Origin: Streptomyces cellostaticus
GTDB lineage: Bacteria > Actinomycetota > Actinomycetes > Streptomycetales > Streptomycetaceae
Assembly: GCF_023630175.1 (NCBI RefSeq)
Contig: NZ_JALLIN010000038.1
Span: forward strand, 1 to 64,000
Length of the DNA: 64,000 nucleotides
Reading direction: 5' to 3'
In this document: in pieces, positions 1-9,100 of the stretch
Numbering within the stretch: position 1 is the stretch's first letter
How the letters are laid out: each line of letters starts with the position of its first letter
Made by a program: the position numbers and the translations under genes
Notes under the pieces: generated by a model
What the model saw: only the letters and a program-made list of their open reading frames with translations
The model's database searches: none
What the model was told of the DNA's origin: nothing

Positions 1-230
1 TTCGGTGCCGGGCAACGGTACGCGCCCCCGCCGACAAAGCAGCGCACCGCGATGGCTGAGAGGGACCGCTGCAACCTGCCGGCCCGCGTGCTGGCCGTCT
101 GGTCGGCCGCACGGCGAGCAAGATGGACGTAGGACTCCCGTTCCGTGTTACCCCCGAGCCGGGATGGGAGCCCCCTTTCGTCCGAGCGGCCCTGCGCAAC
201 CCTGCCCGGCCCTCCTGCGACCGGGTCACG

Positions 231-277
231 CACCCAGGGGAGCCTGCTCCGGCATCTGGAGCAGGCTCCCCTGGGTG
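231..277. terminator. Rho-independent-type hairpin after the DUF3761 gene
   Basis: A perfect 20-bp stem (231-250 with 258-277) closes a 7-nt loop about 20 nt beyond the stop codon of the leftward DUF3761 gene. Such long GC stems without a strong U tract are usual terminators in Streptomyces. The remaining 1-230 shows no gene I can support. Confidence 0.85.
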
Positions 278-298
278 GCCCCTGGCTGCTGTGGCGGG

Positions 299-568
299 TT
301 ACTTGAACCAGTAGCGGACGCCGTGGTGGCGGGAGCAGGTGCCCTGGGAGTGCCGCGAGTACGACAGCGAGGCGTCCTTGCACTTGGCCGTCTCGTACTT
401 GTTCGCGGGCTTCTTGTTGTGCGTCCAGCCGCACACCCCGGTGGTGTGGTGGACACAGTGGTGAGCGGTGTTGGTCGACGGCAGCGTCGCCGCGGACGCG
501 GCCGGTGCGCTGAACAAGACGCCCGCGACGGCGATGGCCATGGCTGAGGCGGCAAGACGAGCACGCAA
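299..568 (-). CDS. Secreted DUF3761-family protein
   Basis: An 89-residue secreted protein. Residues 1-27 form a signal peptide (basic MRAR start, hydrophobic stretch, cleavage after ASA). The mature part has the DUF3761 pattern: HHTTGVCGWTHNKKPANKY, then CKD, SYSRHSQGTCSRHHGV and an aromatic end. Four cysteines could form two disulfides outside the cell. The molecular function of the family is unknown to me; members are small exported actinobacterial proteins. The gene stands alone, followed by a strong hairpin, and an IS wreck lies upstream. The start at 568 gives a clean signal peptide, so I kept it. Confidence 0.85.
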   Translation of the reverse strand: MRARLAASAMAIAVAGVLFSAPAASAATLPSTNTAHHCVHHTTGVCGWTHNKKPANKYETAKCKDASLSYSRHSQGTCSRHHGVRYWFK

Positions 569-1125
569 AAGGGATCCCCCCCTTGAAGTCGAGCAAATGC
601 AGGGGGACTCTATCCGCCTTTCACTCGCGTATGAGGGCGTTCACGCCCAAGTCATCGTTCGACGCCGAGCGGGTACGAAGTGCGGCTCAGAGCGCGCGAC
701 GGGCCTTCTCCCGCCGCACCCATGCGACGCCGGCTGGGCCCGGCCACGGTCCGCGTGCGAGTCGGCTCTCCACAGGCGAGAATCAGCCGACCGTTCAGCC
801 AGGAGCGCCCGAACGTCGAGCAGCGACGGCAGCGATGCCACCACTCTCACCCTCCGGGCCAGCGATTCCCTCTCAGGTGCGCCCGCTCGACCGGTGCACC
901 GCGCCTCGCGCTGTGCCGCCCCCCGGAGCACCCTGGCCCGTCGTGGCGCCCCTGACGGTTCTCCGATCTCGGTCGTCAATCGCGCTCAGAGGGTGGACGT
1001 AACCGAGCACGAGGTCTCGCGCAGCACCAACACGTTCCATACGGCGTCACCCCCCTGAGCCCGTGGCTGAAGGGATTGTTCCATGGGCCGCCAGCGTCTC
1101 CGCAGGACGGCATTCTGAAACGATC
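569..1125. other. Gene-free stretch upstream of DUF3761
   Basis: Open frames on both strands here give low-complexity Arg/Ala/Ser-rich translations with no recognisable family, typical of out-of-frame reading in GC-rich DNA. The stretch should hold the promoter of the leftward DUF3761 gene near 570-650 and possibly decayed IS sequence to the right. I see no further structure. Confidence 0.4.
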
Positions 1126-1542
1126 GGTAAGTACGGATCGAAGATCCATCGATCACCGAGCGGACGGGTCTGCCCCTGCCCGTCGGAACCTCAGGGGCGA
1201 ACCCGCACGACAGCCAGGCACTGATCCCGCTGGTGAAGGGCATACCTCCGGTCCGTTCCCGCCGCGGGCGGCGACGCAGGCCGGACAAGCTCCCCGCAGA
1301 CAAGGGCTAACTGCCACCTGCACCGATGGCTACGAGGGCGTGGCATCGAGCACCGCATCGCCCGCAAGGGGATCGAGACCTCGCAACGACTCGGCCGCCA
1401 CCGCTGGACCATCGAGCGAACCATGTCCTGGCTCGCCGGCTGCCGCCGCCTCCACCGCCGCTACGCGCGCAAGGCCGAGCACTTCCTCGCCTTCACGAGC
1501 ATCTCCTGCACCTTCATCTGCTATCGGCGGCTTGTCTGCTGA
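1126..1542 (+). pseudogene. IS5-family transposase remnant, multiply frameshifted
   Basis: Three frames must be joined to read the C-terminal half of a DDE transposase. KYGSKIH at about 1129 is followed by TGLPLPVGTSGANPHDS and a stretch ending in LPADKG with an in-frame stop. HLHRWLRGRGI then resumes in another frame, followed by GRHRWTIERTMSWLAGCRRL and a tail ending in YRRLVC at 1542. The order GSK, GAN, ADKGY-like, RW-ER, FLAF, YRRL is that of IS5-group transposases. The N-terminal half, inverted repeats and target duplication are not visible, so it is a dead fragment. Its end overlaps the last codons of the neighbouring ankyrin gene. Confidence 0.8.
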
Positions 1543-1891
1543 TGTGGGCCTGCAGCAGTTTCACGGCCAGGTCGTGGCCATAGTGATCGGCCATGTCCAG
1601 AGGGGTGCGACCGTCTGGGTCTGCGAGCTCCGGATCAGCCCCAAAGGCCAGCAACACGTCCGTGGTGTGCACAGTCAACGGCTGCCCGCTCTGCATGGAG
1701 CAATCACCCTCGGCGTCGATCGCCTGCGTCGGCAGCGTCATGTTGCTGGAGACCTCGTCGGGATCGGAACCAGCGGCCAGCGATCGGGCCCAGGCCTCTG
1801 CGTCCTCATGCTCGACTGCTTGATGCGCGGGTGTCCAGTAGTCGCTCACCACAACATTCAACTGTCCCCACAGCGCGCCTGCCAGCGACAA
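1514..1891 (-). CDS. Ankyrin-repeat protein
   Basis: A 125-residue protein with one clear ankyrin unit near residues 77-113 (DVLLAFGADPELADPDGRT, then PLDMADHYGHDLAVKLLQAH) and a weaker one near the N-terminus (YWTPAHQAVEHEDAEAWARS). Ankyrin repeats bind partner proteins, so the likely role is a small cytoplasmic adaptor, partner unknown. Its 3' end overlaps the last 29 bases of the IS5 remnant. The final residues RQAADSR are therefore probably encoded by element sequence and the native C-terminus may be lost. Confidence 0.7.
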   Translation of the reverse strand: MSLAGALWGQLNVVVSDYWTPAHQAVEHEDAEAWARSLAAGSDPDEVSSNMTLPTQAIDAEGDCSMQSGQPLTVHTTDVLLAFGADPELADPDGRTPLDMADHYGHDLAVKLLQAHISRQAADSR

Positions 1892-1922
1892 TCTATGTCA
1901 TGAGCCACCAATTGAGATGACT

Positions 1923-2588
1923 CTAAAGCAACTTCCAGTGGCCCTCGGAGACCACTTCGACGGCGCCATCGGCCACCTTGATGGCAGTCTGCTCGTCAAT
2001 CGCGTACGCCCGACCCGCGATCCCGGCCGCCCATTGCTCTGCCGCGGCCAGGGTGTTCTCCGGACAATCTGGATGATCCAGGTGCGGGAAGATCGAAAAG
2101 TCAACCACGCCCAGCGTGCTGTCGTCGCCGGTGGGCGGCCTCCAGCCCACGAAGTCCTCCCCTATATGGGGGGTCATCACCATGCTCCCGGCGCTGAGTC
2201 CCACGTAGACCGTGTCGCGCAGCGACGGCAGGAGTTCCACCAGCCCGGATTCCCGCATCCAGTAGGCCAGGTAGAGCGCGTCGCCTCCATTGACCAGCAG
2301 GGCGTCGGCCTCCCGGACCCAGGAGACCCAGCGGGCTTCGTCGATGCTGGGCAGCGCGGTGAGTTCCAGCAAACCCACCGACTTCCACCCCAGCTCGGTC
2401 ATGGGGCTGGGAGATCGTCCGCTGACGAATCGCCATGGCCCGCCCGGATCGGCACCGGGGCCCCCATACCCCGCGGTGGGGATGCACAGGGCGCTGGACT
2501 CGGCGATCGGCTTACCCAGGAGATCGACCAGCGCATCCCGGATGATCGCGTTCTTGATACCGGAGTCGGTGAGGAGAAGCTTCATCAT
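1923..2588 (-). CDS. Peptidase S51 family protein (peptidase E-like)
   Basis: A 221-residue cytoplasmic protein of the peptidase E / class I glutamine-amidotransferase-like fold. The motif VNGGDALYLAYWM and the nucleophile elbow GLSAGSMVM (catalytic Ser in GLSAGS) match S51 serine peptidases, which remove N-terminal Asp-X dipeptides. Full family length. AAGGAC precedes the ATG at 2588; ATG 2585 is an equivalent alternative. It is a monocistronic gene, and a second, only distantly similar S51 gene lies at 9577-10317. Confidence 0.85.
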   Translation of the reverse strand: MMKLLLTDSGIKNAIIRDALVDLLGKPIAESSALCIPTAGYGGPGADPGGPWRFVSGRSPSPMTELGWKSVGLLELTALPSIDEARWVSWVREADALLVNGGDALYLAYWMRESGLVELLPSLRDTVYVGLSAGSMVMTPHIGEDFVGWRPPTGDDSTLGVVDFSIFPHLDHPDCPENTLAAAEQWAAGIAGRAYAIDEQTAIKVADGAVEVVSEGHWKLL

Positions 2589-2788
2589 GTCCTTCCCGAG
2601 GTGCTGACTTCACGCGTCAACATCCAGCCGTTCGGCAGCGCGTCACGGCTGCCACCATGTCATGGCTGCAACACGAACAGGTGCTAGCGGGTACGGCCCC
2701 GAGGACGTCCGCCCGTGCCGCGCCCGGCGTCACCCCGACGCGAAGGACTCCGCCCCGCACATGCGCAGGGCCGGGTCCTGTCGGGGGC

Positions 2789-5704
2789 CTACGCGTCCCG
2801 CAGGGCCGCCGACCGTGCGCACAGGTCGGCGCGGTTGGCGGCTCCCGTCTTACTGATCAGACTCGCGATGTGCTTCTCCGCCGTGCGCGGAGAGATGAAC
2901 AGCCGGTCGGCGATGTCCTTGTTGCCCGGACGCTCCGCCAGCAGGCGGAACACCTCGAACTCCCGCACCGTCACACCCCGGGCGCGCAGCCGGTCGGGGA
3001 TGCCGCTGGTGCCGGTGCGGTGCTGGTGCACCGAGGCGCCGAGCCGGCGCAGCCCGGCCCGGCAGGCGCCCGAGACGGCCTGCACGTCCCGTTCGTGGAA
3101 GTGGTGCTCCGCCTGCCGCAGCCAGGCCACCGGATCGCCCCAGCCGTCCTGGTGGGCCGCGTCCGCGATCAGCCGCAGTCCGAGGTGCCGGGCCAGCGGG
3201 TACGCCTCGGCCACCGCGAGCGCGGAATCCACCGCGGCCGCCGCCCGCCCGCCGTCTCCCTCACGGCCCAGCAGGACGGCGTCGGCCAGGAGCACGAACT
3301 GACGGTTCCAGCGCATCCGGGCGACGGCGGTGGCGGTGACCTCCTCGTGCCGGGCCCGGTCCGCGTCCCCGGCGAGCACGTCCAGCAGCAGGACCAGGCC
3401 GTGGGTGCCGCTGAGGTGGTAGGTGGAGGGGTTGCCCGCCTCCAGCGCCAGCACCTGCCGCAGCTCCTCGCGGGCCAGGGCGCGGTCCTCCTCCAGCAGG
3501 GCGCAGAAGGCCCGGGCGAGTCCGCGGCCCAGGGGTTCTTCCTGCGAACCGGCGCCGTCCCACGCGGCGAAGTCCGCCAGCGCCCGCTCCATCGCCGTCC
3601 GGTCGGCGTGATGGGCCGCCAGGACGGCCTGGGACATCAGGACGTACCGCACGGCGGGCGCGAGGCGCAGCCGTCGTACGACGGCCAGGCACTCGTCGGC
3701 GGCCGATCGGGCGGCGTCGTAGCGGCCGCTCAGCACCGCGTCCAGCACGAGGATGCCGTCCACGGTGTGCACGATGTTCACGGAGCCGAGCCGCAGCGCC
3801 TCCTCGCGGGCCGCGAGCAGACCCGAGGTGTCGCCGTCGGCCAGCCAGTCGTTGCCGCCGAGCCGGGTGGCCGCGTACATGCGCTGCAGGGGCAGGCGGT
3901 GGCGCTCCGCCGTGGCCAGGGCCTGCCCGAGCATCGCCGCCGACTCCTCGGGGTCCCGCTCGCGGGCCACCGTCGCGAGGAGTTCCCGGGCCTGGCAGGC
4001 GACGACGGGCAGCCCGTGCCGTTCGGCGGCGTCGGCGGCGGACCGGGCCAGCTTCTCCGCGTGCTGGGTGCGGTCGGGGCCCGGAGTGTCGAGGGCCAGG
4101 TAGGCGGCCGTGACGTCGACGGCCGCGGCGGCCGACTCGTCCGGCGCGGCCGCCAGCACCTCCCGGGCGCGGTCGATCTGCCGGTTGCCGTCGAGCCAAC
4201 GGCCCGCCGTGTGGGCGACCTTGGCCAGCCGGGTGTGGAGCGTCGCCAGGCGGACGGGGCTCAGCCCGGAGCCGTCCAGCACGTGCAGGTCCTCGGCCAG
4301 GTCGAGGGCGCGGGCGAAGTCACCGGCCTCGGCGAGAGCCGGCAGCAGGTTCTCCAGCACCGTGGCCCGCGCCTGCGGGTCGCCCGCGCCGGCCAGCAGA
4401 CTCTCGGACCGGCAGAGCAGGGTGACGGCGGAGCCGAGCGCCCCGGCCGCGAGAGCCCGTCCACCGGCCTCCGCGAACAGCAGACCGGCCTCCACCTCGT
4501 CGCCGGCCGCGCCGCGCAGCCCGGCCGCCAGCGGGCACCAGTCACCGGGCATGCCGGGGTGCAGCTCCTCGACCGCCTCCGCGCCCCGCCGGGCCAGGTC
4601 CGCGCGCCGGCCCGGCGTCATCTGCGTGAACAGGGCCTCCACGGTGAGCGAGTGCCGGAAGGAGTACCAGTCGGGTGCCGGTTCGTCGGGAACCACCAGG
4701 CGCGCGGCCACGCCGGCGTGCAGATGGCTCAGCAGGGCCCGGTCGTCGACACCGGTCATGCGCTGCAGAACCGTCAGCGGGAAGCGCCGGCCGAGCACGG
4801 CGGCGGCCGACAGCAGGGTCAGACCCTGCGCGCCGAGGCGGTCGATGCGCCGCACGATGCCACGGGCCAGCGAAGAGGAAACGTCACTGCGGAGGTCGCC
4901 GACGGCCCGCCAGCCCTCCGGCCCCCGCACCAGGGCACCGGCCCCGATCATCGACTGGAGCAGCTCCTCGACCAGGTACGGGCTTCCCGAACTGTCCTCC
5001 CACAGGCGCTCCAGCACCTCGGCGGGCACCCGCTCCGGGGCGTCGGAGCCGAGTTGGGCGGCGATCATCTCGTGGGCCTGAGGCCGGGTCAGCGGCGGCA
5101 GTTCCACCAGGGCGGCGGCGCCGCGCCGGCGGGCCGACTGCGCGAGGTCGAGGGCGTCGCTGAAGTCCGTGCGGACCGTGGCGAGCAGGAGGACGGGTGA
5201 GCACTCCAGGTTGTCCACCAGGTATTCGAGGACGCCGAGCGTCTCCGGGTCGGCGTCGTGCAGGTCCTCCAGCAGCAGCAACTGGCCCCGCTCGCGCCCG
5301 GCGGCGATGAGCAGGCGCAGCACCGCCTCGCCCAGGATCACCATGGAACTGCTGTCCCGTTCCCCGGTGTCCCAGTCCGGGATCAGCCGGCCCAGAACCG
5401 GCCGGTAGGGGCCGAGGGCCAGGTCGTCCAGTGGCTCGCCGCCGCGGAACAGCGACATCAGGGCCTCGGTGAGCGGCCGGAACGGTACGGCGGGACCCGT
5501 GGTGCTGCCGCGGCCCCGCAGCACCCGCATCCCGGCGCCCAGCGCTCCGCCGACGGCTTCCGCCGCGACCCGGGACTTGCCGACGCCCGCCTCTCCCACC
5601 AGGAAGACGACACCGCCGCTGCCCCGGCGCGCATCGGCCAGGGCGCTTTCGAGCAGGGCAAGTTGGGAGTTCCGTCCGACCAGGGTGGGCGTGTGGGAAC
5701 GCAT
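2789..5704 (-). CDS. LAL-family LuxR transcriptional regulator with AAA ATPase domain
   Basis: A 971-residue large ATP-binding LuxR regulator. The N-terminus has a Walker A (VGEAGVGKSRV, about residues 36-46) and a Walker B-like LLLLEDLHDADPET. The middle is alpha-helical and TPR-like. A C-terminal LuxR helix-turn-helix occupies about residues 900-965 (VTVREFEVFRLLAERPGNKD, then ADRLFISPRTAEKHIASL). LAL proteins usually activate a neighbouring specialised-metabolite cluster. This one is read in the same direction as the LanM gene and its precursor, with its start about 160 nt beyond the precursor stop, and is the natural candidate to control them. No clear Shine-Dalgarno precedes the ATG at 5704, so the start is slightly uncertain. 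Confidence 0.9.
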   Translation of the reverse strand: MRSHTPTLVGRNSQLALLESALADARRGSGGVVFLVGEAGVGKSRVAAEAVGGALGAGMRVLRGRGSTTGPAVPFRPLTEALMSLFRGGEPLDDLALGPYRPVLGRLIPDWDTGERDSSSMVILGEAVLRLLIAAGRERGQLLLLEDLHDADPETLGVLEYLVDNLECSPVLLLATVRTDFSDALDLAQSARRRGAAALVELPPLTRPQAHEMIAAQLGSDAPERVPAEVLERLWEDSSGSPYLVEELLQSMIGAGALVRGPEGWRAVGDLRSDVSSSLARGIVRRIDRLGAQGLTLLSAAAVLGRRFPLTVLQRMTGVDDRALLSHLHAGVAARLVVPDEPAPDWYSFRHSLTVEALFTQMTPGRRADLARRGAEAVEELHPGMPGDWCPLAAGLRGAAGDEVEAGLLFAEAGGRALAAGALGSAVTLLCRSESLLAGAGDPQARATVLENLLPALAEAGDFARALDLAEDLHVLDGSGLSPVRLATLHTRLAKVAHTAGRWLDGNRQIDRAREVLAAAPDESAAAAVDVTAAYLALDTPGPDRTQHAEKLARSAADAAERHGLPVVACQARELLATVARERDPEESAAMLGQALATAERHRLPLQRMYAATRLGGNDWLADGDTSGLLAAREEALRLGSVNIVHTVDGILVLDAVLSGRYDAARSAADECLAVVRRLRLAPAVRYVLMSQAVLAAHHADRTAMERALADFAAWDGAGSQEEPLGRGLARAFCALLEEDRALAREELRQVLALEAGNPSTYHLSGTHGLVLLLDVLAGDADRARHEEVTATAVARMRWNRQFVLLADAVLLGREGDGGRAAAAVDSALAVAEAYPLARHLGLRLIADAAHQDGWGDPVAWLRQAEHHFHERDVQAVSGACRAGLRRLGASVHQHRTGTSGIPDRLRARGVTVREFEVFRLLAERPGNKDIADRLFISPRTAEKHIASLISKTGAANRADLCARSAALRDA

Positions 5705-5861
5705 GAGCGCAGATAGTAATCGGACAGCGCGGCCTGCGGCAGGTGCCGCGTACGCGGAGGTGTTCCGTCACCGTCGAGCCGGCCGTGCCCGGACGGCGGG
5801 CGCGGGCCGGCGGGCAGGCGGGCAGACCCTCGCCCTGCCGCCCGCCGGGGCCGGCCCGGTG

Positions 5862-6086
5862 TCAGTGCGGCACCGAGACAGACGTGTCGATGGTGCTGAG
5901 CGTGATCACGACGCCACTGGTGAGCACCATGCCGGCCAGTGCACGGGTCCGGGCGCAGGCCCGGTTGCGGCCCTTGAGCACCATCCCGCCCGCCGCGTCG
6001 TGCTCGTCGTCGGCGTGCTCGTCGTCGCAGGCGCCGGTGGCGTCGGTGGTGGCGTCGGTGGCGACCGGGGTGAAGCGCTTGTCCAT
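5862..6086 (-). CDS. Candidate RiPP (lanthipeptide-like) precursor peptide
   Basis: A 74-residue peptide whose ATG at 6086 is preceded by AAGGGG. The leader (1-34) is Thr- and Asp-rich, contains the repeat DDEH-A-DDEH and ends in Ala-Ala-Gly-Gly, the double-glycine pattern cleaved in many class II lanthipeptides. The predicted core (35-74) starts MVLKGRNRACARTRAL and ends VITLSTIDTSVSVPH. It has one Cys (44) and nine Ser/Thr (47, 56, 57, 62, 64, 65, 68, 69, 71). The gene follows the LanM gene by 111 nt on the same strand and precedes the LAL regulator. A longer in-frame start at 6125 exists but has no ribosome site. The substrate role is inferred from position and leader shape. Confidence 0.72.
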   Translation of the reverse strand: MDKRFTPVATDATTDATGACDDEHADDEHDAAGGMVLKGRNRACARTRALAGMVLTSGVVITLSTIDTSVSVPH

Positions 6087-6197
6087 GAGGGTGATCCCCT
6101 TCTGTCGTCCCGTGCGGGAGGGCACGGGGTAGGCGGACGAGGTGCCGTGGTGCGCGGGTGGTACGTCGGTGGCGCGGGGGAGCGGGGGCCTGATCGG

Positions 6198-9100
6198 TCA
6201 GGGGCCGGACTGTGCCAGGAGCAGCACGGACGGCACGGTCCCGGGGGCGGCGAGACGGAGGAGTCCGTAGCCGATGCCGGACAGCCCGGCCAGCAGCCCG
6301 GGGGAGGGAACGTGGTCGGGGGTGGCACAACGGTGGCTCTGCGCCTCCACCAGCGCCAGCACCTGCCCCGTACGCCGGGACAGCGCCCGTCCGGCGGCCC
6401 TGTCGCCCCGTCCGGCGAGCACGGCCAGGGCCTCCAGAGTGCCGAGCGCACCCCGCCCGAGGCTCAGGCCGGGACACACCTCGGCGCCGGCCAGTGGGGC
6501 CGTCAGCGTGCCGGCGGCGTCCACGGGCGCGGCGGCGGCCACCCCGGCGAGCCCCGAGACCCAGGAGGCGTCCGCGGGCACGGTCCGGACCTCGCGGACC
6601 GCGGCCCGCAGCAGGGCGTCAGCGGCTCCCGCGTGCGCTGCGGCCCGCTCCGGCCGACGGCCGGCGTAGCGCCGCAGCGCCCAGCCGATCCCGGCCACGC
6701 CGTCCGCGAATCCGTGATCGCCGCCGGTGCCCGCCCCGTTCCCGGGCAGGGCGCGGTCCGGTGCGCTCACCGCCGCCAGCAGCAGATCCGCCACGGCGTC
6801 CGCCAGCAGCAGCGCATCGGGGGACCCGGTCGCCTCGTGGGCGGCGACGGCGGCGGCCAGCGCTCCGGCCGCGCCACCGGCCAGCCCGGGGTCGGAGCAG
6901 GCGGCGACGGCGTGCCGGAGTGAGGTGAGCGCGTCCGGCAGGCAGCCCGTCAGGTCCTCATCGAGCAGCGCGGACAGCCGCACGAGCGCGTGGACGATCC
7001 CGGCGAGCCCGTTGTAGGCGCCGGGTCCGGCCGCCGCGCTCAGTTCGGGATCGGCGGCCAGGGCCCTCATCAGGGCGGGCAGCGGACGGACCGCCTCCCG
7101 GGCCAGCGTGGCGTACCGCCCGGCTCCGGTCAGCGCGTTCGCCTGGGCCAGGAACAGCGCCACGCCGCAGTACCCCTGGCCCAGTCCGGCGCCCATCGGC
7201 AGCACGGCCCAGTGCGGTCCCGACACCTGCTCCAGGCCCAGCCAGTTCGTCCGGCCGCCGCCGCGTATCGCGCGCGCGGCGATCTCGTCGGCGATGCCGC
7301 AGGCGGCCGCCAGCAGCCGCGAGGTGTCCGGCACGACCGCCGGGAGCGGGGCGAGGGCGAGTTCGGAGCGCCGCGCCAGGGGCGAAGCGGCCCCCCGTGC
7401 CGCCAGCGTGGCCGAGATGACCCACTCCTGGTCGTGGCAGTCGACCTCGTCCATCCGGGCCAGCTTCTCGCCGACCGCGGCCGCACTCGCGACCGGCAGC
7501 ACTCCCGGGAGCCACGTGCCATCGGCCGTCCGGACCCCTGTACCGGACGGCCGATGCACGAACAGGGGGACGTCACCGCGCCACAGGTCCGCGATCTCGT
7601 GCTCGATCAGCCGCCGGCGCGCCTCGTCGTGCTCGGACTCGGTCCACAGCACCGCGAACACGCTCTCCCGGGCGAGGGCGTTGCCGAGCAGCGAAGGGTG
7701 GACGGACTCCTCCAGCAGCGTGGTGTACAGGCGGGTGGAACGCGCCACGAGCCGCGCCGGGCTGTCGGCGTGCGCCGCCAGCGGCCCGTCCGGGCCGAGC
7801 AGTTCACGACCGTGCGCGGCCAGCGCCGTGTAGCCGGCGCGGAATCCCTCCAGCAGGGCGGCCCGGTGGTCCGCCGCCTCCAGCGGCGCGCCCGCGGGCA
7901 GCGGCTGGTTCTGCGCCGCCGGGCTGATCACCGGCCCCCGTACGGCCCGCATCGTGTCCCTGCCGCTGTCCTCCCAGCGCAGGCCCTCGCTCGGGAAGGT
8001 GCCGTCGGAGGACCGGCCGAGCGCGGAGATGTCGAGCGCGCCGTGCTCGCCGATCAGCAGGTGGGGCAGCAGGCAGGCGCGGTGCACGGAGGCCTGCAGG
8101 GCCTCCGCGGCCGGATCGGCGCCGGCCGTCATGGCCTGCGGCAGGCCGGTGTGCAGCAGGGTCTCGGCGTCCACCAGGACCGGCTGGTCGCCGCAGGCGA
8201 TGACGTTCTCGTAGTGCATGTCGGCGCCGTCCACCGCGTAGAGCAGGGCCAGCAGCGCGCCCTGGCGGCGGTAGAAGGCGTCGGTCTCGGTGACCGACCG
8301 GCACCAGCGGTGCTCCACGAACTCGAGCCAGCCGTATCCCGGCCGGAGCACACTGCGCGGCGTGCGCAGCGCCAGGCCGGGCACCTTGGCTCCGAGCCAG
8401 GCCACCAGGTCGTCGAGCAGGGCGTGCTGGCCGAGCGGCCGGGGCTTGTACACGAGCCGGCCGCCGGTGGCGAAGCGCAGGACGGCGACTGCCCGGTTGC
8501 CCTGGTGGGCGTCCCCCAGACCGAGGTCCACCCCGGCCAGCGCACCGGGTCCGCGCCCGTCGAGCGGCCCGGCGGGCAGGTCCTCCCGGTCGGCCTGGAA
8601 CCGGTTCACCAGCTCGACCGCCGCGTCCGCCGCGTCGAGCGCGGTCCGCGCGAGCATCCGGGCCAGCACCGGGTAGGCCGCGAAGAGCGCGACCAGCCCC
8701 GGCCGGCTGCCGGTGGCGGCGACGAACGAGGCGAACCGCTCGCGCGGGTCCGCTCCGGGGAGCCGTCCGGCGCGCCGGGCCAGGGACAGCTCGTGCACCA
8801 GGGTCCGGGCGGCCTGCCGGACGAGCTGCTCGGTCAGCCGGCGCTCGAACGCGTTCCGCCACACGGACCGTTCTGCGGCTGGCACGTCCGCCGTGCGGCG
8901 CGCGAGCCGGTCCGACACCGGGGTGACCAGCGGCCGTACGACGGTCGCGAAGACCTCGGGACCCGTGCCGTGCGCGGTCAGCTCGTCCAGACCCTCGGGG
9001 GCGGCGGCCAGCGCCGCCTCGGCGTAGGCGGCCCAGTCGGGCTTGGCCGCGCGGGCGGCGAGGGCCTCGGCGGACTCCGCGGCGAGGGCCGCCGCGGCCG

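Noticed and set aside
2657..5200. An 847-codon open frame on the plus strand
   Set aside because: It is antisense to the LAL regulator; its Gly/Arg/Gln-rich translation has no domain, while the minus strand encodes clear ATPase and LuxR motifs.
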